The notes below the pieces were generated by a model. That model was not told the DNA's origin, made no database searches, and saw nothing but the letters and a program-made list of their open reading frames with translations. The translations under genes were made by a program, and so were the position numbers. This document shows, one piece after another, positions 1-7,100 of a DNA stretch of 7,762 nucleotides. The DNA is taken from contig JBFLVQ010000463.1 in the NCBI GenBank assembly GCA_040758525.1, positions 1 to 7,762 of the forward strand. The letters run 5' to 3'. The DNA comes from JBFLVQ01 sp040758525. GTDB taxonomy: Bacteria > Acidobacteriota > Blastocatellia > Chloracidobacteriales > JADJPF01. The first letter of the stretch is position 1; each line of letters begins with the position of its first letter.

Positions 1-51
1 GGCGTTGCTGGTAAAGGCTGCTTTGATATAGTTGGGCTCTTGGTTTGACAT
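1..51 (-). CDS. N-terminus of an unidentified minus-strand gene (cut by left edge)
   Basis: On the minus strand an ATG at 51-49 opens a frame that stays open for all 17 codons to the window edge, reading MSNQEPNYIKAAFTSNA. The fragment is too short to assign a family, and no function is claimed. Support for a real gene comes from the upstream signals: a purine-rich GGAAAGG Shine-Dalgarno seven bases before the ATG, and a perfect TATAAT about 30 bases upstream of the ATG, giving a short leader of roughly 25 nt. The gene would be divergent from lpxC, with about 310 bases between the two starts. The alternative is chance, since 17 open codons alone prove little. The combined start signals make a real gene more likely than not. 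Confidence 0.55.
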   Translation of the reverse strand, partial: MSNQEPNYIKAAFTSNA

Positions 52-58
52 TACCCGA

Positions 59-65
59 CCTTTCC
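59..65 (-). promoter_or_regulatory. Ribosome binding site of the left-edge minus-strand gene
   Basis: Read on the minus strand this is GGAAAGG, ending seven bases before the ATG at 51. It is the main reason for choosing that start codon. Confidence 0.5.
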
Positions 66-83
66 AGAAGTTTATGAGAGCCC

Positions 84-89
84 ATTATA
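84..89 (-). promoter_or_regulatory. -10 element of a minus-strand promoter
   Basis: On the minus strand this is TATAAT, a perfect sigma-70 -10 hexamer. Transcription would begin near position 77, giving a leader of about 25 nt before the ATG at 51. No good -35 hexamer is visible at 16-18 bp spacing, so the promoter may be activator-dependent or weak. Confidence 0.45.
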
Positions 90-363
90 TACTCAAAAAG
101 TTCTATAGACGAGTGACAAGTGGCCTGCCTGTCAACAGTAATCTATTTCGTCCGGGATCATCTGATATTGAGCAGGGCAAACGTTGCCGGATTGCTACAC
201 CTGTTGCCTGGTGCTGTTGCCTGAGCGCGACAATTACGCTCTCTCTAAGAATTTTAGTTGTTCAAGTTAAATAACTGGCATTGCTTAGGATTGATTGTAG
301 AAACAGGGCTGGGGCCAGCAATGGTACAGGAAATGCCATAGCGGTGTCGATGACAAAGGTCTG

Positions 364-1383
364 ATGACAGTACCAGCACGCTGTAGAATCTCTCCCGAGG
401 TAGCAGAAAATAGTATGACATACAGGAAGCGAATACCTACCAGTGATTATTTCTTATTAGAGACAGTTCAAGAGGATCGTCTTACACACCAATACCCTAT
501 TTCTACTATCGTTCAGCAGACCTTAGGACAGTCTGTCGATTGTGCTGGACGAGGACTACATACTGGTTGTGATGTACAATTGACCTTACATCCAGCGCCC
601 CCCAACACTGGCATTAAGTTTCGTCGTAGCGATCTACAAGGGTTCGAGATTCCTGCCACAATCGATCAAGTGGCAAGAGTTAGTTACGCCACTACACTAA
701 TGCGATTAGGAGTAATGGTTGCCACTGTCGAGCATCTGCTTTCTGCCCTAGCCGGTTGTCAGATAGATAATTGTATTGTTGAACTAGATTCTTTAGAAGT
801 GCCGATACTGGATGGTAGTGCTGCTGAATTTGTTGCCTTGATAGCGGCAGCCGGTATTGTTGCTCAGCCAGCGTCACGTATCTATCTGCGTGTGCTTGAA
901 CCAGTGGAGGTCCATGATGGCAATCGCTCAATTATGATCGGGCCGGCAAAAGAGTTTTTAATAGACTCAACAATAGAATTCTCTCATCCTTTAATAGGAC
1001 GACAAAATTGCTTTTATCAGGCAAGTCTAGGTAATTATGCTGTTGAGATCGCGCCCGCACGTACATTTGGCTTCGAGAGTGAGATTGATGCACTACGTCG
1101 TGCTGGACTGATACGTGGCGGTTCGCTTGATAATGCCGTCGTACTTACTGACAAAGGACTGCTCAACCCCACCCCACTACGTTTCCAGGATGAGTTTGCG
1201 CGTCACAAAGTACTTGATATTCTCGGCGATCTAGCACTGGTCGGTTGGCCAATCATTGGGCGAGTGCGTGCTGAACGTTCTGGTCATGCCTTACATGCAC
1301 AACTGGTCGCACAACTATTGCGACAGACTACTGCCTGGGAGCTTGTCGAACAGCCGCAAGCGCTATCTGCGGCCGCCCTCTGA
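364..1383 (+). CDS. lpxC: UDP-3-O-acyl-N-acetylglucosamine deacetylase (LpxC)
   Basis: LpxC is the cytosolic zinc amidase for the committed step of lipid A synthesis: it removes acetate from UDP-3-O-acyl-GlcNAc. Both halves of the fold are recognisable. The zinc ligands appear as H124 in TVEHLLSALAG, and H281 and D285 in EFARHKVLDILGDL. The catalytic set is also present: E123, K282, D289, H308 in SGHALH, and the threonine of ARTFGF (T234). GRGLHTG (62-68) and PILDGSA (147-153) are further signatures. Similarity to E. coli LpxC (305 aa) starts only around residue 48, so the 339-aa product has an N-terminal extension of about 45 residues. The start is uncertain. The ATG at 364 has AAAGG at 355-359, only 4 bases away. 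The ATG at 415 has GAGGT at 397-401, 13 bases away. No ATG, GTG or TTG lies between 418 and the conserved region. No fabZ, lpxA or lpxD is adjacent. Confidence 0.96.
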   Translation: MTVPARCRISPEVAENSMTYRKRIPTSDYFLLETVQEDRLTHQYPISTIVQQTLGQSVDCAGRGLHTGCDVQLTLHPAPPNTGIKFRRSDLQGFEIPATIDQVARVSYATTLMRLGVMVATVEHLLSALAGCQIDNCIVELDSLEVPILDGSAAEFVALIAAAGIVAQPASRIYLRVLEPVEVHDGNRSIMIGPAKEFLIDSTIEFSHPLIGRQNCFYQASLGNYAVEIAPARTFGFESEIDALRRAGLIRGGSLDNAVVLTDKGLLNPTPLRFQDEFARHKVLDILGDLALVGWPIIGRVRAERSGHALHAQLVAQLLRQTTAWELVEQPQALSAAAL

Positions 1384-1415
1384 CCCTCTTAAGTTGCTTG
1401 TCCGTATTATTGCTA

Positions 1416-1431
1416 CAAGATTAAAATCTTG
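1416..1431. repeat. Palindrome CAAGATT-AA-AATCTTG at the kinase promoter
   Basis: A perfect inverted repeat of 7-bp arms with a 2-bp centre lies 33 bases after the lpxC stop. It covers the place where a -35 hexamer would sit for the TATAAT elements just downstream, so it could be an operator. It is unlikely to be an intrinsic terminator, because the arms are AT-rich and GGTGCG rather than a T tract follows. Confidence 0.4.
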
Positions 1432-1439
1432 GTGCGAAT

Positions 1440-1450
1440 TATAATATAAT
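1440..1450 (+). promoter_or_regulatory. Two overlapping -10 elements for the kinase gene
   Basis: The string TATAATATAAT contains two perfect -10 hexamers, at 1440-1445 and 1445-1450, sharing one base. Transcription would start around 1452-1457, leaving a leader of about 60 nt before the GTG at 1516. No consensus -35 is present at the right distance. That region is taken up by the palindrome at 1416-1431. Confidence 0.5.
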
Positions 1451-1494
1451 GCTAGGATAAAGGACCGAAGTTTTTATGCCATTCATTACGTTCC

Positions 1495-1621
1495 CAATAA
1501 TCGGAGAGGACCAGTGTGAAAGAGTGTTCTAAGTGTAAGCGTTGCTTTGGCGACCATAATGAGGTCTGTGATCTAGATCGTAGTCTACTCAAGCAGACCC
1601 TTGCAGGGTCTCCGATTATTG
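1495..1621 (+). repeat. 13-bp inverted repeat overlapping the kinase Shine-Dalgarno
   Basis: CAATAATCGGAGA at 1495-1507 is the exact reverse complement of TCTCCGATTATTG at 1609-1621, with 101 bases between. The left arm contains GGAGA, the 5' part of the kinase ribosome binding site. The right arm lies in codons 32-36 of the kinase. In mRNA the arms could pair and hide the Shine-Dalgarno. The repeat is directly visible; the regulatory role is inference. Confidence 0.4.
1503..1510 (+). promoter_or_regulatory. Ribosome binding site deciding the GTG start of the kinase
   Basis: GGAGAGGA ends five bases before GTG at 1516. This near-ideal Shine-Dalgarno, plus the immediate appearance of the zinc-ribbon-like motif after the GTG (MKECSKC), fixes the start despite the non-ATG codon. 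Confidence 0.75.
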
Positions 1622-4017
1622 CCGATAAGTATCGCCTAGATCAGCGTATAGGCGCAGGTGCGCTGGGCATTACCTATCTCGGTTACGACATCAAATCGCG
1701 TCGCTCTGTAGGCATCAAGATGATCCTTAATGACTATGTCGAGGCTGATCCAGCCTGTGTGCCAGTCTTCTTTCAGGAAGTAGAGACGGCCGCCGCAATT
1801 GATCATCCGTTTGTTGTTCGTATATACGACTATGGGCGCACCACACAAGAGTACCTCTTTATTGTGATGGAATATCTTGATGGGCCTTCGCTTAAGAAGG
1901 TGCTCAAAGAGCAAGGGACAATTTCGATTGAACGTGCAATAAATATCACTTGTGGAATCTGCGAGGCGGTTGCTGCCGCTCATAAGAATGGTCAGTTACA
2001 TAGAGATTTGAAGCCCGCTAACGTAGTTGTGTTGCCACCTGGAACAGAGCAAAATCCCTCTGATACCGAGATAGTTAAGGTGGTCGATTTTGGTCTCTCG
2101 CGTATTAAAACTCCAGAAATGCTGGGGGTATTGCCAGCTAACAAATCACAGACAATTCTTGGCACCCCTTTCTATGCCTCTCCAGAGCATTGCGAAGGCG
2201 AAGATCTAGATGAGCGTTCTGAAGTCTACTCAATTGGTATTATCCTTTACCATCTGCTTACCGGCGAGCCTCCCTTTAAAGGGCCTACCTATCCAGCAGT
2301 ACTTGATCAACATGTCAATTTGGCGCCTAGAGGGCCGCGTCTACTACGCCCAGAATTGGCCGAAAATGTTGAAGAGGTAGCCCTACGCGCGATCGAAAAA
2401 GATCCCAATCGTCGCTTCCAATCGGTGCTTGCGTTTGCCAATCTGCTGCGCCAATCGCTTAAACAACCTGGACGCCGCTTACTTTCGATTGGGGCTACAC
2501 GCTCTATGGAGGAGATGCCACGAAACTTGGGTGCTGAGACCAAACCAAATCTCTCGCTACGCGTGCCCAGTGTGGAACCGCTACTTGCTCCTGAGGCACT
2601 AGCAGAATTGCAGAAGCAGGATGAGAAGGTTGAGGTTATTAATAAAATAGAAGAGGAGGTTGTCAAGCCGCCGGTTCAGGAGATACCTGTGCCCATTCCC
2701 GAAGTGGCCGTCGCCGTCGATGCACCTAAACCTACTCGTAGACTTAAATCGATGCGGCGTACCCAACCTGTACCACGTATGACAACTGTTGAGAGTGCCC
2801 AGCAGATTCCTACAGAGACCGCAATTAGTAGGAAGTCGCAAGATAGCGAGCCGGTTACGGTAGCGCCTACGCCAGTGCCGCCACCGCCGCCTCAACCACT
2901 GCCGCCACCAGTGCCTATGCCAGAGGCCAACAAGGTGGCTAGTGGCCGTATTGCACCGGTACAGAATACCAGCAATAGTTCGTTATCTGATGATAGTAAA
3001 GTTGCTGCCTCGAAAGCGCCCAAGGGTAACACTAATAGCCCTTTGATTGATCCTACTTCACCATTAAATACCAAGCCATTAACCGATACATTGGCAAAGA
3101 CGGTAAATAAGTCCCTTAATACTGCCGCTACGCGTACTAAATTACCGCCACCACCACCACATGAAGATAAGCCAGAACACTATCAGAAACGTGTGCGGAT
3201 ATCGGCGAGTACCAATATTGGGGAAACAGCCAATAAACAGGCGGCAACATCTGCCGAGATAGGTGCCAGTTGTCTAATCGAGCCACACACTCGTCCTGTG
3301 GCGGGTATAAAACCAGTCGCGCTCTCTCCTAGCTCAATTATCTATCTCTTTCCGGATCAATTCTTACCGCCTAAGAAGCTACGCCAGTACAAGCGTGAGA
3401 TGCACAATTTCTTTGTCGTTGAGCGCGAATCATTAGCAGCACTGCTGCTGGCGGTAGCGATCTTTTCACTACGTCGGCGTAATAGTTTGAAGCTCTCTCC
3501 GGTCAGCACTATCGTGCCATTGTTACGGCGTAAGTTACAACTTAGTGAGGATGAACAGTTGGTGCTACAGCTTATCAATGGTACCGTAAAACCGCTTGAT
3601 GTACTGGAGCAACGTATACTGCAGAGTTTAGGAAAGCTTAATTCTGCCTCTTTGCAAGCAGTCTACAAAGGATTTGTTACTGCTACACAGGACAACAGAT
3701 ATCCGATCGCCACGGCGGAACTACTCAATGATACTGTGGCTGATGAACTGGTCGAATACAAGCTGATCGATCGTACTCAAAAACGTAGGGATATCCCGTC
3801 CGATCCGGGTGAAAGCGATCATAGCTATAGTGCTAATGATGAGGAGATTGGTCGATACTTCTCGCAGTTGGATGATGTGAAGCAGCTTATCGAGAGTATA
3901 AAACAGGAGCCGCAGATAATTTTAGGCACTAAGAAGGTGCAGATCTTTAGTTACTTATTCGACTACTATAGAGAGCTCTTCCGTCAACACTCTCAGACGC
4001 TGATTGTTGCCAAATAG
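1516..4017 (+). CDS. Ser/Thr protein kinase, zinc-ribbon N-terminus, uncharacterised C-terminal domain
   Basis: This is a Pkn/Hanks-type kinase that should phosphorylate Ser/Thr on proteins. Residues 4-18 form a compact Cys motif (C4, C7, C10, C18) like the zinc ribbon that opens many acidobacterial kinases. The kinase domain spans about 39-311. It has the glycine loop GAGALG (46-51), ATP lysine K68, helix-C glutamate E88, HRDLKPAN (162-169; catalytic D164), DFG (191-193) and GTPFYASPE (216-224), so it should be active. Residues 312-600 are a low-complexity Pro/Thr/Ser/Lys linker with polyproline runs at 455-459 and 544-548. Residues about 603-833 look like a folded helical domain that I cannot assign. 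The only hydrophobic run (640-652) is about 13 residues and is followed by RRR, too short for a confident membrane helix. The protein is therefore probably cytosolic, unlike PknB-type receptors. At 833 aa it is long for the family. The partner is unknown; the large gene starting 96 bases downstream is the obvious candidate. Confidence 0.9.
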   Translation: MKECSKCKRCFGDHNEVCDLDRSLLKQTLAGSPIIADKYRLDQRIGAGALGITYLGYDIKSRRSVGIKMILNDYVEADPACVPVFFQEVETAAAIDHPFVVRIYDYGRTTQEYLFIVMEYLDGPSLKKVLKEQGTISIERAINITCGICEAVAAAHKNGQLHRDLKPANVVVLPPGTEQNPSDTEIVKVVDFGLSRIKTPEMLGVLPANKSQTILGTPFYASPEHCEGEDLDERSEVYSIGIILYHLLTGEPPFKGPTYPAVLDQHVNLAPRGPRLLRPELAENVEEVALRAIEKDPNRRFQSVLAFANLLRQSLKQPGRRLLSIGATRSMEEMPRNLGAETKPNLSLRVPSVEPLLAPEALAELQKQDEKVEVINKIEEEVVKPPVQEIPVPIPEVAVAVDAPKPTRRLKSMRRTQPVPRMTTVESAQQIPTETAISRKSQDSEPVTVAPTPVPPPPPQPLPPPVPMPEANKVASGRIAPVQNTSNSSLSDDSKVAASKAPKGNTNSPLIDPTSPLNTKPLTDTLAKTVNKSLNTAATRTKLPPPPPHEDKPEHYQKRVRISASTNIGETANKQAATSAEIGASCLIEPHTRPVAGIKPVALSPSSIIYLFPDQFLPPKKLRQYKREMHNFFVVERESLAALLLAVAIFSLRRRNSLKLSPVSTIVPLLRRKLQLSEDEQLVLQLINGTVKPLDVLEQRILQSLGKLNSASLQAVYKGFVTATQDNRYPIATAELLNDTVADELVEYKLIDRTQKRRDIPSDPGESDHSYSANDEEIGRYFSQLDDVKQLIESIKQEPQIILGTKKVQIFSYLFDYYRELFRQHSQTLIVAK

Positions 4018-4031
4018 GCTAGGCGCTAGGC
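4018..4031 (+). repeat. Tandem heptamer GCTAGGC x2 directly after the kinase stop
   Basis: Two perfect copies of GCTAGGC abut each other at 4018-4024 and 4025-4031, starting at the base after the kinase stop codon. No terminator-like hairpin with a T tract follows. Significance is unknown. Confidence 0.4.
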
Positions 4032-4071
4032 CTCACCAATACTCTCTTTCCGCCCCCAGTTAAAGCTTCTA

Positions 4072-4080
4072 TGGTATACT
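4072..4080 (+). promoter_or_regulatory. Extended -10 promoter for the 1055-aa gene
   Basis: TGGTATACT matches the extended -10 form (TGn followed by TATACT, one mismatch to TATAAT). No good -35 is present, as expected for this class. A start near 4087 would give a leader of about 27 nt before the ATG at 4114. Seven-base inverted arms, TATGGTA at 4070-4076 and TACCATA at 4093-4099, flank the -10 and the predicted start point and could be an operator. Confidence 0.5.
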
Positions 4081-4103
4081 GACTAGTGTTTTTACCATAA
4101 ACT

Positions 4104-4108
4104 TGAGG
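4104..4108 (+). promoter_or_regulatory. Ribosome binding site of the 1055-aa gene
   Basis: TGAGG lies five bases before the ATG at 4114 and supports that start. Confidence 0.5.
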
Positions 4109-4113
4109 CCAAG

Positions 4114-7100
4114 ATGAGTTCCCAATTTAATCCTTATCAAACTAGCGCCGACCATCTACGCGAGCGGCAACAGGATCGGTTGCTAGAATGGGCTGAAGGG
4201 GTTTTTGCTGAACCAAAGCCAGATGGCAATGATATCAATCCACGCCTTTATGAACTTGGTTATATTAGTCATGAGCAAGAGACGGTTCTTTACAAGGATC
4301 TACACAGTCGTGATAGCGAAGTCGGATTGGGTCTGCTTGATTGGCGTAAAGCAGAGTTGCTCGATTCAGTCGCCTATTTGAGAACAAGTATCAAAAAGCG
4401 TGAGCATATGGCGGTGTTGGCACGCAGCCGCCGTGAGGCGCTAGAACGGTTAGCGGCTAGTGGCCAAGTGAGCGAAGACCATTACGCACAACCGCAAGCT
4501 GAACTGATAGGCGAACTGGTAAGGCTTGAGATGGAGCTTAATTATTTGCGTGCCTATGGCTCAAAGATAGATGCGCTGGAGCGGCTAGTAAAACTGGTTG
4601 GCAGTGAGAGTTCATTACGCGTTTCACGCACATCCGAGCAGATGCTGCGTCTATTTAGCCAAAGTTGGCGAGGGTTAGTAAAGATCAAAGCTTGGGCACA
4701 GCATTTTGGTGAAAGCCTACATCTGCCACACTTACAAACTTACAAGCAGCCCGGTGAATTGGCGGGTTTCCTCTTACCGCTTGGTGATGGTATACGTGCC
4801 GTTGCGATCAGCCGAGAGACAGCCGGATATCTGTTACATATGCTTGAGGCGATCAATGTGCTGGCAGAAGCCTATGTAACTCAGCTTAATGCTGGTAATC
4901 TCACACCAGATAGCGGCTGGAGTGCGCCGCATCGTTTGATCCGCGCAATTGTCGAACTCTTCTACTTCTGTAATTTTGAGTTGCCTTTCTCTTATATTGA
5001 TCTTGCTGTTGATCCAGAAGATCCTACTCAATTATGGGTCTATGACTATCAGAGTCGCGCTTGGCAGATTGTCACAGAAGACGCCAATTCTAGCCGTACT
5101 CTTAAACGTGTGGGCGCCGAGGCAGCGCAGATGCTTATTAATGGCAGTGGACTCTTGAAATGTCGACGCGATGATGATCTAGGCGAGCTTATTGGTGAAG
5201 AAGCGCCACAGTTATCGAGTCCTGGTGAGACCCACAATTATCGTCTCTTTATGTGCTCTGGTCTTTCAGAATTTGATTTAGATCCAGCCAGCCAGCGTAT
5301 CAAATTTCGTATGGCTTTTGGTTCAATGGGTCGGCTGCTTAAGTCGATTGTTGCTGATCAAGAGCACCTCTTGTTAGTTAGTGAAAGCCTTTTGGGGGGA
5401 CCACTCGAGACCTTGCTTGGTATGGCGCTGATCGATGCACGTGCTTTTTCACACGCTGAAAATATACGTGCTCTTGACCCGATTGGTCGCTTTCAGATCC
5501 TTTCGCAATTCTGGCGGGCAATTGGTCGCCGCCGTGCTATCTCCATGCTTGGTGAGGATTATGTTAAACAGGTAACAGGCGGACTGGCTTCATTAGGTGA
5601 AGCAGGTCCAGATCATCCTACCTTTCTCACTATGCGTGCAGGTACACTCTACGGATTTTCACAAGCTGGTGGGTCTGCTAAGGGAACAGCCGAAACAGCT
5701 ATTGCAACTCTACAACCTATCAATCCTTTTGCCGCACTTGGGCTGGCCGATCAGATCCGTCTGTTGGATCTCACTGCACAGAGTTGGGCAATGGCTGAAG
5801 AGATGCTGGAAAAACTACGTGAGGTACATTCACAGGGTAAACTACGTCGGTTGGTTGATAGTCTACCTGCTGCTGTAGAGGCGCGTAAGGAGGATATACA
5901 ACTACGCTTCAATACCAAATGGCTGACTGATGATAAGTGGTGTTGGACCTTTATGCGCACCTGTTCACCAGTGGTTTGGGATTTCTGGACCAAGATCAGT
6001 AGTGATGAGAAATGGGATGATATGTTGCGGGCGTTGCCTGCATATCAGGCTTTAGGACTGCTACTGCGCCTCTTTAGCGATATTGTGCGACTGTTATTGG
6101 TAATAGAGCTTTCTGGTGCGGAAGTAGGTGAAAGCCTACATATTGAAGCTGAATCGGCAGGCCAGGTAATTGTACGTGGATTAGAAGGTTTTCTTGAGGG
6201 TGGTGAGCGACTTCCTCCTCAAGTCGCTGAGGCCGTCAATTTCTATTATGATCCAGAGATACGGTTTGATTCCTGGCTGGCTTTTACCAGCAGTTTCTGT
6301 CGCTATCTACGCCAGATGGGTCAAGATCTCAAAGTTATCAATGTTGATCCACAACTGCTCACTTCTAATCAGGCTCTGATTGATCAGATTGAGATTCTCT
6401 ATCCTGTTAACCAGATGGAGATCGGACAGGCTTCTCCGGCTAGTTCCTCGGCGCCTGCAGAAAGCTTACGCCTACCAACCTTAGACGAAGCACAGATCCA
6501 GTATATTGAAAATCTTGCTAAGGAACTCTTAGGCGCTACAGAGCGAGACAAGTGGACTTTCCTAAAGCTACTCTCCTTGGCGGCGCGAGATGAGAAACGA
6601 AATCTACTTACATTAGCGGTTGACCATTGTGAACTGATTGCAACACTATTGCCTAATCAAAATCATCGTGCACTACTATTCAATCTGCCTTCAACAACCA
6701 AGAATTTCTTTAATTTTCTTACCAACTTAGAACAGCAAGGCAAGCCTAGTGAAGAAGTTTTGAATCAACTGCGTGCTAGTATGCACGAATATTTTGAGCA
6801 GCTTAACGAACTTTACCAAACGCTTGTACCACTCACTAATAAGATTCCACACTTGCTGCCTGCCGACCGCGACCGACTTGCCAAGTATTTGGCAACTGCC
6901 CCGCAAAAGAGTTCTGGGTTAAGTTTTCTGCTATTACTAGCTTGTAACCGACTGATACTTGATATCAGTGATTGGGAAGATAACCCAGAGATGCAGGCCG
7001 AGCGCGCCGAAGCCAAGCTACGCAACTATCTACGTGAACAACTGAACGCACCCATTGAAGAGCCTTCTGTAGAGATCTATCCAATTGGCAGTGGCCGCAT

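Larger units (their letters stand above)
52..363. other. Divergent intergenic region upstream of lpxC
   Basis: This 312-base stretch separates the minus-strand start at 51 from lpxC. Besides the minus-strand promoter signals it holds a 10-nt direct repeat, CTGTTGCCTG at 201-210 and 214-223 (13-bp period), and a small hairpin GGCAA-ACG-TTGCC at 176-188. I could not find a convincing -35/-10 pair for lpxC on the plus strand. An open frame of 80 codons at 32-274 has no plausible ribosome binding site, overlaps the divergent promoter and does not resemble a protein I know, so it is not annotated. No tRNA or structured RNA was recognised. Confidence 0.5.

Noticed and set aside
32..274. 80-codon plus-strand open frame before lpxC
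   Set aside because: It has no plausible ribosome binding site, an unusual Arg/Cys-rich composition and no recognisable similarity, and it overlaps the better-supported divergent gene start and promoter.
1416..1431. Intrinsic terminator for lpxC
   Set aside because: The hairpin is AT-rich, has almost no loop and is followed by GGTGCG instead of a T tract.
1256..1444. 62-codon frame overlapping the end of lpxC
   Set aside because: Most of it is an out-of-frame reading of the conserved LpxC C-terminus; the product has no protein-like features.
2307..3074. Antisense frames opposite the kinase linker
   Set aside because: They read Ser/Arg/Gly-rich low-complexity sequence that mirrors the Pro-rich and biased codons of the sense gene.
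3433..3471. Transmembrane helix in the kinase (residues 640-652)
   Set aside because: The hydrophobic run is only about 13 residues and sits within an otherwise soluble-looking helical region, so it is more likely a buried helix.
5382..5391. Third copy of the internal repeat (GTGAAAGCCT, SESLL)
   Set aside because: Ten bases match the other two copies, but the surrounding protein sequence does not align at the same register.
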